Shown in pieces: positions 14,219-21,067 of a stretch of 37,089 bases of DNA. The notes under the pieces were generated by a model. That model ran no database searches. It worked only from the letters and a program-made list of their open reading frames with translations, and was not told the DNA's origin. The DNA lies in IMG/VR virus record IMGVR_UViG_3300032134_000009, positions 1-37,089 of that record; one strand, given 5' to 3'. Origin of the DNA: a virus. Both the position numbers and the translations under genes were made by a program. Every line of letters starts with the position of its first letter. Position 1 is the first letter of the stretch.

Positions 14219-14816
14219 TTTGAAAAGTGCCGGTGTCGCCGTAGTCGCCTCTTAGAATAATGTTCCAAGATAAACTAATCCTGCCACGCTTGCACTGAGT
14301 TGGTGGAACCCAATGTTGTAACCAAGAAGGAAATATTAGACCAGTACCTTGACTAGCAATAAATGATAACATATTAGAATTATATCTATTAACTTTTTCT
14401 CTTCGTGGAACTAAAATACTGGATTGTGCTCTTGGATCAAAAAAATGGATAGGTGAAGAATCAGCAGAAGATTGTAGATAATAAACTCCTGACAAAAAAT
14501 TATTTGAATGTGTGTGTGGAGGATGTGCATCTCCACTATACATATGATTTGACCACATATTAGTAATTTCTATTTGATCATATTTATATTCAAGATTTCT
14601 AATAATGTCAACATGCAGTACATCAAGTTCATTTACCAAAGGTTTGAATATTTGATATTTATGTAAGTCAGTACTACTTTGTCGAGTTGTTTTGGACATC
14701 GCAAGTGTTTCTTCTTCAACACTATAGATATAATCTATCATTTTGTCATGAGTTATATCTAATTTAAATTCATGTACTAATGTAGGAAAACATACATGAT
14801 TTTTTACATCAGCCAT
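14205..14816 (-). CDS. Putative 2OG-Fe(II) oxygenase (PF13759-like)
   Basis: Encodes 203 residues from the ATG at 14816, which sits inside the end of the upstream gene (13-base overlap) with GGTGGAG before it; an in-frame GTG 15 bases earlier is less likely. Features are MWSNHMYSGDAHPPHTH with H101 and H103, FLSGVYYLQ, FPSWLQHWV with H168, and R179 followed by ISLSWNI. This is the double-stranded beta-helix pattern of phage-type 2OG-Fe(II) oxygenases. The substrate is unknown. It lies directly downstream of a second oxygenase of prolyl-hydroxylase type and upstream of uvsW, so it is co-expressed with recombination genes. Confidence 0.85.
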   Translation of the reverse strand: MADVKNHVCFPTLVHEFKLDITHDKMIDYIYSVEEETLAMSKTTRQSSTDLHKYQIFKPLVNELDVLHVDIIRNLEYKYDQIEITNMWSNHMYSGDAHPPHTHSNNFLSGVYYLQSSADSSPIHFFDPRAQSSILVPRREKVNRYNSNMLSFIASQGTGLIFPSWLQHWVPPTQCKRGRISLSWNIILRGDYGDTGTFQNAYI

Positions 14817-15370
14817 GTTAATGCACTCCACCTCGTTCCTTTGGTTACAGGCTTGACTTCATGAGGATATAAAAAATTAGAAGGAAAAATAATTCCTGAT
14901 CCTTTTTTGGGATTGTAGATTTCCCCTGCAACAACAAACTCTCCACCTTCATAGTCATCACTTAAAAACAATAATGCAGAGACTTGAGGAAATCCATACT
15001 CTTGGCCATGACTGTGATGAATGTTATCGCAATGCTTAGACATAAATCCACCTTCAGAATATTTGTTCAATCTAAAATCTGTATGACGTTGACAGGAAAA
15101 TTCTTTATGATCCGTCGAATATTTTGATATAACTTTTAAAAAAGTAGTTTTAAAACTTTTATAAAATGGCATACTTTGTTCAATCCACACTTCATTCATT
15201 TTAACACGCTCATCACTTGTTTTAGTTTTTCCCACATCATTTGAATAAGTAGATTTTTGCATTTTCCAATCATGGGACATAATTTCATCACAAACATTTT
15301 CTGACATACAATCTTCGTAGTATCCAATATAATCAGTAATTGGTGGAATCCAACATTTAGCACATGACAT
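14804..15370 (-). CDS. Prolyl 4-hydroxylase-like 2OG-Fe(II) oxygenase
   Basis: A 188-residue protein with the P4H-like iron site: H113-x-D115 (KHCDNIH), a second histidine H170 in FLYPHEV, and R180 before WSALTW for 2-oxoglutarate. The strands LNKYSEGGFM, SALLFLSDDYEGGEF and GSGIIFPSN are typical. The N-terminus has several Cys residues (C3, C6, C21, C27). Family members hydroxylate proline or other residues in proteins; phage targets are not known. Its ATG overlaps the uvsY stop by one base (TAATG). It belongs to a different oxygenase subfamily from the gene that follows it. Confidence 0.85.
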   Translation of the reverse strand: MSCAKCWIPPITDYIGYYEDCMSENVCDEIMSHDWKMQKSTYSNDVGKTKTSDERVKMNEVWIEQSMPFYKSFKTTFLKVISKYSTDHKEFSCQRHTDFRLNKYSEGGFMSKHCDNIHHSHGQEYGFPQVSALLFLSDDYEGGEFVVAGEIYNPKKGSGIIFPSNFLYPHEVKPVTKGTRWSALTWLM

Positions 15371-15801
15371 TATATCATCCCCGCTTCAAATTTCTTCCAC
15401 TCAATTGCGTTCTTGATATCCCAACCACGATTGTCAATAGACTTGATAACTCCTTCAAGATATTTTATTACCGTTTCCAGATAACCAATTTTATCTGCTA
15501 GTGCAATGACTTCTTCATCGGAAGTAATGTACATAGCCAGATCATTTTTTAAAACTTTTAGATCAAATGGTTTTGCAACATAAACTTTGGCATCAGATTT
15601 GCCGCCATAGTACTCCCACTTCTCTCTGTACATTCGCTGGTAATCACCATTAGATTTTTGCAACAGTAATTGAAATCTTGACCGTTGATCAAGATACTTT
15701 GTTTTAATTTTTTGATTTTTAAGAGATTCAGAACCAAGCTGTTCTTCGTTCTCTATGATAAGGTCTTTTCTTGCTTCTTCTTTTAACTGGTCTAGATTCA
15801 T
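15370..15801 (-). CDS. uvsY: UvsY recombination mediator
   Basis: A 143-residue protein, near T4 UvsY (137). The C-terminus SIDNRGWDIKNAIEWKKFEAG matches the family end (SRGF-x-IK-x-x-x-x-x-x-x-FEAG), the middle has YREKWEYYGGK where T4 has an ARLDYYSGR stretch, and the N-terminus is LDQLKEEARKDL. UvsY loads the UvsX recombinase onto single-stranded DNA. It heads a run uvsY-oxygenase-oxygenase-uvsW in overlapping order. The only Shine-Dalgarno-like sequence is weak (GAAAG), and the leader of about 105 bases can fold back on itself. A TATAAATA late promoter lies upstream, although UvsY is usually made earlier. Confidence 0.93.
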   Translation of the reverse strand: MNLDQLKEEARKDLIIENEEQLGSESLKNQKIKTKYLDQRSRFQLLLQKSNGDYQRMYREKWEYYGGKSDAKVYVAKPFDLKVLKNDLAMYITSDEEVIALADKIGYLETVIKYLEGVIKSIDNRGWDIKNAIEWKKFEAGMI

Positions 15802-15820
15802 AATATAACTTTCAAAAATG

Positions 15821-15907
15821 TGAGCAGAGTTTTGATTTACTCTCTTTTTGTATATTGTCGTTTAAGACTAAAGTTTGAAAACTGTTAAAGTTTATCGCAT
15901 CTGCTCA
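15821..15907 (-). other. Long-range inverted repeat in the uvsY leader
   Basis: TGAGCAGA (15907-15900 on the minus strand) and TCTGCTCA (15828-15821) are perfect complements 71 bases apart. The expected +1 of the late promoter at 15912-15919 is about 15906, so the first arm would be the very 5' end of the mRNA. Between the arms there are AAACTTTA direct repeats but no gene. Confidence 0.45.
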
Positions 15908-15911
15908 GACT

Positions 15912-15919
15912 TATTTATA
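15912..15919 (-). promoter_or_regulatory. T4-type late promoter before uvsY
   Basis: Exact TATAAATA on the minus strand, inside the last codons of the gene 3-like protein. The predicted start near 15906 gives a leader of about 105 bases to uvsY. Confidence 0.55.
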
Positions 15920-16499
15920 ATGTTTTTATTTCATAAATTTGATATGCAAACTCAGCTGTTGCAACCATATAATCTACATCTGTTGCATTTTGGGTATAAT
16001 CTAATGCACTTAAAGATATAGGAAATGCATTTTCGAAATTCACTTCGACAATGGGATTGTTTTTATTGGAAAGAATTTGAATAAATGCATCTGAAAACAA
16101 TGCTATATCAGGAATAGCTTTACCTACCAAGTCCGTTGGCGGTGTCTTACCACTTGCTGGAGTGTTTGATGTAACATCTCTGTATATTCTAAATTGATCT
16201 CTTTTTTCTGGAAAACCGATACCTATCATCCAATTATGAAGCGAAATATAATTTTCTAAATATTCGTCTACTATAAATGATATAGATAAATTTGCATAAT
16301 CTAACTTCTCTCCCATAAGAGGAATGTCTTTAAATGGGGTTGGATATGGTGTAGTGGGTAATGTAATGCCAGGAAGATTTGCACTTACTGTAAAGAATTC
16401 CACTTTCGGTAATTGATGAATACCAAAACGAAATTGAGTCGGGCTTGCATAGTCTAGTTGATCCGGTTGTCTTGCTAAAGGTGATTGTGCGGTTGCCAT
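15915..16499 (-). CDS. 3: Tail tube-like protein, probably gp3 tail completion protein
   Basis: A 194-residue protein. The pattern FEFFTVSANLPG-like strand (here VEFFTVSANLPGITLP), then YPTPFKDIPLMGEKLDYANLS, then ISFIVDEYLENYISLHNWM is that of the gp19/gp3/gp54 tube fold. In several T4-like cyanophages gene 3 lies between 23 and uvsY, exactly this position, so gp3 (the cap on the tail tube end) is the best guess; it is clearly distinct from the gp19 gene at 23305-22772. T4 gp3 is about 176 residues. The ATG follows TATAAATA by only five bases with no ribosome binding site, so the mRNA is probably leaderless. It is transcribed apart from capsid gene 23, which ends in a strong terminator. Confidence 0.75.
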   Translation of the reverse strand: MATAQSPLARQPDQLDYASPTQFRFGIHQLPKVEFFTVSANLPGITLPTTPYPTPFKDIPLMGEKLDYANLSISFIVDEYLENYISLHNWMIGIGFPEKRDQFRIYRDVTSNTPASGKTPPTDLVGKAIPDIALFSDAFIQILSNKNNPIVEVNFENAFPISLSALDYTQNATDVDYMVATAEFAYQIYEIKTL

Positions 16500-16504
16500 A
16501 TTAC

Positions 16505-16512
16505 TATTTATA
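16505..16512 (-). promoter_or_regulatory. T4-type late promoter at the start codon of the gene 3-like gene
   Basis: Exact TATAAATA, then five bases (GTAAT), then ATG. With the T4 late numbering (box at -13 to -6) the transcript begins at the A of the start codon. It begins immediately after the U-run of the gene 23 terminator. Confidence 0.8.
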
Positions 16513-16514
16513 AT

Positions 16515-16542
16515 AAAAAAAGGGAGGACCGAAGCCCTCCCT
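16515..16542 (-). terminator. Rho-independent terminator of gene 23
   Basis: AGGGAGG pairs with CCTCCCT, extended by a G-T and a C-G pair around a TTCG tetraloop: a 9-bp stem with the very stable C(UUCG)G loop, followed by a run of T. It starts 28 bases after the gene 23 stop. It is the strongest terminator in the window. Confidence 0.93.
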
Positions 16543-16570
16543 AAGTTTTACTCTACTATACTTCTTGATT

Positions 16571-17920
16571 TTACATCAAGTTCGTAACCTTAACCCGGCG
16601 ATACCAAGCGTTGGTATTTGCATCCAATGAAGCATCGGAGTTAACCGTGTCACCAGCAGCAACCGCACCAGAGGCGGCGAAAGGATTAGCAGCAAGACCA
16701 TAACGAGTCTTGAAACCAATCTTGGGCTGGAAGGAGTTCTCACCAACCGCACGGACCATCTGTAGGGGAACGTATGGGCAGTAGAAGAACCCGGCGTCAT
16801 AAGGAGAAGTGCCCTTATAACCAACAACATAGTACTGCGAAGCAGCTACGTTGGCAGAATATGGATCAACATACACCTTGTAACGACCATTCATAACACC
16901 AGCAAATGTGGTGGTGGTGTCGTCAACATTTAGATTATTGCTGAGAGCAGGAGTGTAATCAAGAACACCAGCCATCTGAAGTGCAGAAGCAACATCAGCA
17001 GAGCAGATGACCATGTTACCCTTGCCGCGACGAGTCTGTTGACCAATCGCATTGGCATCACGCTCAATAGCAAACATCAGACCCTTGAATTTCTCAACGG
17101 ACCAACGACCATTAGAATCGGTATCCAAATCAAAGATACCAGCAGTTGTCGTATTAACCTGGGCACCCTTAACAGCGGTGACATACAGGGAACGAACTAC
17201 CTCACGGTTAATTTCCGCAAGAATTTCAGAACTAAGAATATTCGCAAGTTCTGTCTCGGCGTCCAAACCGTGGATCGCTTTCAAGTCTTGCGCCAACTCC
17301 ATTGTGTACTCGGCCTTCAGGGCACGGGATACAGCAGTAACAGTTGACTTCTCAATCGAGAAAGCCATTTGACCAAAAGCGTTTGTGGAACTATCGCCCA
17401 ACGCCTCAGCCTGGGCCCGGGTCATACCAGTAGCACTTACATAAGTACCAGCAGAAGGACTATCGTTAAGAACGGCAGGGTTAGTTTCTGTCGCACCGAC
17501 ATCGCCACCACCAATAGTACCAGCAGCGTTCTGATTTGAACGACCAGCAGCACCAGGCATTGACTCGTCAACGAGAGCCTCGGCACCGTCTTGCGACAGG
17601 AGCGAGGAGCGCATGGCAAAGATCAGACCCGTTGGGCCTGTCATTGGCTGCACACCACATACGTCATACGCAATCAGGTTAGGCATCGCACGACGAACCA
17701 GTGAGATCAAAATCGGATCCCAAGTATCCATCTGCCCGCCGCCCATGCTGTTGACTGGCGCTGTTTCCGAAAGAAAACCACGATCTTCCACTAAAGCCTT
17801 TTCTTGGTTTTCCAAGATGAGAGTGGTAACTGCCCGCTTGTAAGAATCCTCAATCCGTGGAAGATCGGGGTGTTCTAGGACTGGCTGCCACTTTTCTTGT
17901 AGATGTTCTGTTTGAAACAT
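16571..17920 (-). CDS. 23: Major capsid protein gp23
   Basis: A 449-residue protein of the T4 gp23 family (T4: 521, marine relatives shorter). The N-terminus MFQTEHLQEKWQPVLEH is the usual pro-piece start, and LSE at 50-52 followed by TAPVNSMG is a plausible gp21 cleavage point (after E52). DTWDPILISLVRRAMPNL, the QPMTGPTGLIFAMRS stretch and the C-terminal FFYCPYVPLQM and GFKTRYG segments are family hallmarks. It forms the hexamers of the head shell on a scaffold of gp22. AAGGAG lies 7 bases before the ATG. Its DNA is richer in GC than the replication genes, as in other highly expressed structural genes. It ends in a strong terminator, so it makes a discrete late mRNA. Confidence 0.97.
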   Translation of the reverse strand: MFQTEHLQEKWQPVLEHPDLPRIEDSYKRAVTTLILENQEKALVEDRGFLSETAPVNSMGGGQMDTWDPILISLVRRAMPNLIAYDVCGVQPMTGPTGLIFAMRSSLLSQDGAEALVDESMPGAAGRSNQNAAGTIGGGDVGATETNPAVLNDSPSAGTYVSATGMTRAQAEALGDSSTNAFGQMAFSIEKSTVTAVSRALKAEYTMELAQDLKAIHGLDAETELANILSSEILAEINREVVRSLYVTAVKGAQVNTTTAGIFDLDTDSNGRWSVEKFKGLMFAIERDANAIGQQTRRGKGNMVICSADVASALQMAGVLDYTPALSNNLNVDDTTTTFAGVMNGRYKVYVDPYSANVAASQYYVVGYKGTSPYDAGFFYCPYVPLQMVRAVGENSFQPKIGFKTRYGLAANPFAASGAVAAGDTVNSDASLDANTNAWYRRVKVTNLM

Positions 17921-17935
17921 TTTGTTTCTCCTTTT

Positions 17936-17943
17936 TATTTACA
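17936..17943 (-). promoter_or_regulatory. Possible late promoter of gene 23 (one mismatch)
   Basis: TGTAAATA, seven of eight bases of the late consensus. The expected +1 would fall inside the AAGGAG ribosome binding site, about 10 bases before the ATG, so the real start must be a few bases upstream, or the match is fortuitous. Confidence 0.4.
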
Positions 17944-17960
17944 TCCGTTAATATAATGTT

Positions 17961-19220
17961 TTATGCACTCGCCTTTTGATTACGACTGATGGCCGACATA
18001 TACGCTCTCATTGCATCTGTCGTATCAACGTCCTGTGCGGTGCTACCATCTTCATCATGATATGTTTCCTCACTAAAGTACACTTGCTGTTTTGGAAAAT
18101 AATTTTCCTTTAGTGTGTCGAGTTTTTCACGGAAAGACTCTTCATCACCAAAATCAACATCTTGAGTAAGTGATTTAAACTTTTCAAATTCGGTATCGGC
18201 CAAATCCTCAGAAACTTCGGAAATAACCTGTTCACGAACTAGAGTTGAATTAGAAGATGTAAGGTCAATACTATTTTGAATTGACTCATTCAACCTCTCT
18301 TCTAGTTCGGAAATCTTCTCTGATTGTGCTTCAAGAATGTCATACTTCTCATCAGGCACATCAATGTAATGGTCTTCAAACAATTGTTTCAATCCAGAAA
18401 TAAAGTCTTCTGCAATCTCACCCTTCAAACCACGCTCGATTGCCAACTCGTTTTCTTTAGTCCATTCCTCAACAACATAATTGAGATATGTATCTACCTT
18501 CTCTGTAAGAACATCTTTATAAATATCAACTTCTTCAGATGCTTCAGAATAAATCTCTTCTTGGATACGCTCGATCTCTGAACGTACTCTTGACTTTACT
18601 GCTGCTTCAAAGATTGTAGCAGCCTTAATTTTAAACTCTTCGGAAAGATCATCATCAGCACTTACCAAAGCCATAACGTCTTCTTCAACATTAATGTTTC
18701 CGATACGATCTTCAAGACTCAAATCTTGTTCTATCATACCCGTATAACTATACCGAGCATATTCTTCATCTCCTTCAGCAGCCTCAACAACAGTAAGAGT
18801 TCCATCCTCGTCCTCTTCTATCTGATAAGCGCCTTCCTCGTCTTCCTCAAACATGTGAGTCTCACCGGCCTCGTCTTCAAACTCATAACTAGCAGCAAGA
18901 GTCTTCACTGAATGCATTGGTTCGGCAGCTGTCTCACCCTTTTGTTGAGGATCGCCTTTACGTTCTTTGGCAGCTGCAGAAGCTTTCTTACCGATAGCTT
19001 TTTCTGGACGATCTTCATCAGCGCCCTTTTCCACTTTTGCATCCGGCGTGGCGCCGCCCATCATATCGGCCTTTTTGCCTTGGCCTGGAGTTGGTTCATC
19101 AATATGATCAACCGCTTGAGCAGGAGCAGCACCCTTTTTCTGGGGGTCTTCTGCCTCTTCAAGTTCAGCAAGAACCTCAGCTTCAAGCTCTTCAATTGTT
19201 TGGTCTAGTTCATCGGACAT
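17961..19220 (-). CDS. 22: Prohead core scaffold gp22
   Basis: A 419-residue very acidic protein, longer than T4 gp22 (269). The N-terminal 100 residues are low-complexity with K/A/P/G; the middle (residues about 110-160) is a cluster of acidic short repeats (EFEDEAGETHMFEEDEEG). The C-terminal half has the conserved scaffold core YLNYVVEEW, LAIERGLKGEI, LFEDHYIDVPDEKYDIL and a coiled-coil stretch (EKISELEERLNESI). It forms the inner core on which gp23 assembles and is then cut up by gp21. GGAAGGAG precedes the ATG at 19220, with a late promoter at 19252-19259. Gene order 21-22-23 supports the call. Confidence 0.92.
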   Translation of the reverse strand: MSDELDQTIEELEAEVLAELEEAEDPQKKGAAPAQAVDHIDEPTPGQGKKADMMGGATPDAKVEKGADEDRPEKAIGKKASAAAKERKGDPQQKGETAAEPMHSVKTLAASYEFEDEAGETHMFEEDEEGAYQIEEDEDGTLTVVEAAEGDEEYARYSYTGMIEQDLSLEDRIGNINVEEDVMALVSADDDLSEEFKIKAATIFEAAVKSRVRSEIERIQEEIYSEASEEVDIYKDVLTEKVDTYLNYVVEEWTKENELAIERGLKGEIAEDFISGLKQLFEDHYIDVPDEKYDILEAQSEKISELEERLNESIQNSIDLTSSNSTLVREQVISEVSEDLADTEFEKFKSLTQDVDFGDEESFREKLDTLKENYFPKQQVYFSEETYHDEDGSTAQDVDTTDAMRAYMSAISRNQKASA

Positions 19221-19251
19221 AGGGGTCTCTCCTTCCCGTTTGTTATTGTTA

Positions 19252-19259
19252 TATTTATA
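19252..19259 (-). promoter_or_regulatory. T4-type late promoter of gene 22
   Basis: Exact TATAAATA on the minus strand, beside the stop codon of gene 21. The predicted leader is about 26 bases with GGAAGGAG before the ATG. Confidence 0.85.
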
Positions 19260-19261
19260 AA

Positions 19262-19918
19262 TTATAATCTTTTGAGGAATTTAGCAAATGCTAAAGATTC
19301 CAATTTTGCGTCTCTATTACGTTGTTTAACATCAAATTTCCGCTTCATTTCAACAAGTTCTGATTCGATTAGAGCGCCATTGTTCCAAACCCATTCCTTT
19401 CCTTCCATAATACCTTCTACGAAAGCATTAGGTGCGGAAGGGTCGGCAACAATGTCAGCTGCTGTTGCAAGATAAAAATCATCTCTCACATATTTAGCAC
19501 CACCTCTATCATCTAAACTACCCATTCCTCTAGATGATACTCCTAATTTACAATCCTCATCCATAAGATTTTTTACAATCTTACCCATTGGTGTATCCAT
19601 AATTTTTGCTTCACCAATAAAATTCTGACCATCTGGACGTAAAGATGTAATTCTATGAGAGACTCTTTCTAAATTAACTGTTGGGCCATCTGGATGACCT
19701 AATTCTCCGAAAGCACGATTTTGCTCAACAAAATTCTTATTATATTTCTCAACTTCTTTTGAAAGAACTTCCATAGGATAAACCCGGCCATTACGGTTTT
19801 TAACTTCTGCTTGCATAAATGGTCCACGAATACTATATTTCTTGGGCCCATCAGCTGATGCCTCGCAAATATATTCTACATTTTCTACTGCTTCCGAAAA
19901 TAATTTTACCGTGTGCAT
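19262..19918 (-). CDS. 21: Prohead protease gp21
   Basis: A 218-residue protein, close to T4 gp21 (212). The catalytic triad of the herpes/phage prohead serine protease family is visible: H75 in GELGHPDG, S128 or S129 in LGVSSRG, and an acidic residue in DFYLATAADIVADPSAPNAF. The N-terminal VKNRNGRVYP and RVSHRITSL are family sequences. It matures the prohead by cutting gp22, gp23 and other core proteins at motifs such as L-x-E. The ATG is preceded by AAAGGAT. It lies between the portal-core genes and gp22, as in T4. Confidence 0.95.
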   Translation of the reverse strand: MHTVKLFSEAVENVEYICEASADGPKKYSIRGPFMQAEVKNRNGRVYPMEVLSKEVEKYNKNFVEQNRAFGELGHPDGPTVNLERVSHRITSLRPDGQNFIGEAKIMDTPMGKIVKNLMDEDCKLGVSSRGMGSLDDRGGAKYVRDDFYLATAADIVADPSAPNAFVEGIMEGKEWVWNNGALIESELVEMKRKFDVKQRNRDAKLESLAFAKFLKRL

Positions 19919-19929
19919 GACATTATCCT

Positions 19930-20307
19930 TTATGTGATATTATCCCAACCAGACACTTTTCTGAATTTAATTATAAGAGTTCCCACAGAAGTTCCGTTAG
20001 TTACAAGAACATCTCCTGTAACACCACTTCCAGCATTATTAGGAAGTGCAGGCATACCATCTCCAAATCCCCATTTACCACTTCCATTACAAGTAAAAGC
20101 TACCACATTTGATGTAGCATCCCATAAAATTTGTGTTGTAGCAGCAACTGACCATTCTAATCCAACAATTGAAACTCTTGGATCAGTCGCAGCACCTTCT
20201 GCCGCAGATACATCTAAAAGACTTGCTGCACTATTTGTACCTGATGTGGTAGCTTTAAGTACATAATCAAAATCAGAATCTACTATTTCATGTAATACGA
20301 CTGCCAT
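19930..20307 (-). CDS. Hypothetical virion-associated protein between core genes and 21
   Basis: A 125-residue protein rich in S, T, G, A and V with few charges. The pattern of alternating short strands (FDYVLKATTSG, VSIVGLEWSVA, NVVAFTCNGSGKWGFG, VLVTNGTSVGTLIIKFRK) suggests an all-beta domain such as a decoration or structural protein. There is no signal peptide. AGGAG precedes the ATG. T4 has no equivalent at this place. I do not recognise a family; the location inside the head block makes a virion role likely. Confidence 0.75.
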   Translation of the reverse strand: MAVVLHEIVDSDFDYVLKATTSGTNSAASLLDVSAAEGAATDPRVSIVGLEWSVAATTQILWDATSNVVAFTCNGSGKWGFGDGMPALPNNAGSGVTGDVLVTNGTSVGTLIIKFRKVSGWDNIT

Positions 20308-20316
20308 TGCCCACTC

Positions 20317-20562
20317 CTATATTGATAACATTTCTTTTTCAAAATAATTCATAAGTTCCTTTTCAGTCACTTTAAATTTTTTTGATACATCTTGTATAGT
20401 TTTCTCGAAAGTATTTAGGAAATCTGAAGGTTTAGAGTCCATAATTTTAAATATTTGGTCAACAGCATCCTTCATCTTCGGAGATAATTTCTTATACTGC
20501 CGAGATTTTCTATGCTCATCCTTTTCATTTACGGATGAATAAAGTTCTTCAAGTTTTATCAC
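20317..20562 (-). CDS. Small helical protein, possible prohead core component
   Basis: An 81-residue, highly charged, all-helical protein with three segments: SSVNEKDEHRKSRQYKKL, MKDAVDQIFKIMDSKPSDFL and EKTIQDVSKKFKVTEKELMNYFEKE. The start is GTG at 20562, overlapping the stop of the upstream core gene as GTGA; no ATG lies near the start, so this coupling decides it. In T4 the small core proteins gp67 and gp68 occupy this position between 20 and 21, which makes a core role likely. Sequence resemblance to them is not clear. Confidence 0.7.
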   Translation of the reverse strand: MIKLEELYSSVNEKDEHRKSRQYKKLSPKMKDAVDQIFKIMDSKPSDFLNTFEKTIQDVSKKFKVTEKELMNYFEKEMLSI

Positions 20563-21053
20563 TTTTTAACCTTACCACCCATTGCACCTGGCGATTTTCC
20601 TGAACCTACAACGCCTTTTATAGCTCCCTTAATAGCTTTTTTCTTTGCGGCGTCCATTTTATCATCAAGTGTGCCTCCATATGCCCATTTCCGAAATTTC
20701 TTGCCAACTATATCACTAAGCCACCCGTTTTCATCTAGAGCTGCCTCTGATACTTCATCATCATCTTTATATTTTTTATTTGGTAAAGCTGCTTTTGCTT
20801 CATCTTCGGACTCATGTTCACTAACAATATTTCCTTCTGCATCATAGACACACCAAGTACCATCTGGTTTTTGTTTAACATATGGTTTGGAGTCTTCTTC
20901 TACTAGTCCATTATTACCAGCAAAAGTCTGAGCTATCTCTTTTCTCCTAAACTCTAGTGCATCACCGACCTTTGAAGAAATTGAATTATTGAATTCATCT
21001 CCAGCCTCTAAATTATCTCCTGATTCAATTGCATCTATAAATTCTCTGCTCAT
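20559..21053 (-). CDS. Prohead core-like protein (gp67/gp68 position)
   Basis: A 164-residue protein. The first 45 residues (MSREFIDAIESGDNLEA, then FNNSISSKVGDALEFRR-KEIA) have the layout of the marine phage prohead core proteins (short start, EFIDAI helix, a V-x-D-A-L-x-x-R-R helix), seen next to the portal. The middle contains a small domain with PYVKQKPDGTWCVYDAEG, NIVSEHESEDEAKAAL, which looks like a separate two-strand, one-helix unit. The C-terminus is basic and glycine-rich (KKKAIKGAIKGVVGSGKS). AAAGGAT precedes the ATG. It shares four bases with the next gene. Identification rests on position and the N-terminus. Confidence 0.7.
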   Translation of the reverse strand: MSREFIDAIESGDNLEAGDEFNNSISSKVGDALEFRRKEIAQTFAGNNGLVEEDSKPYVKQKPDGTWCVYDAEGNIVSEHESEDEAKAALPNKKYKDDDEVSEAALDENGWLSDIVGKKFRKWAYGGTLDDKMDAAKKKAIKGAIKGVVGSGKSPGAMGGKVKK

Positions 21054-21067
21054 GGTCTTATCCTTTC

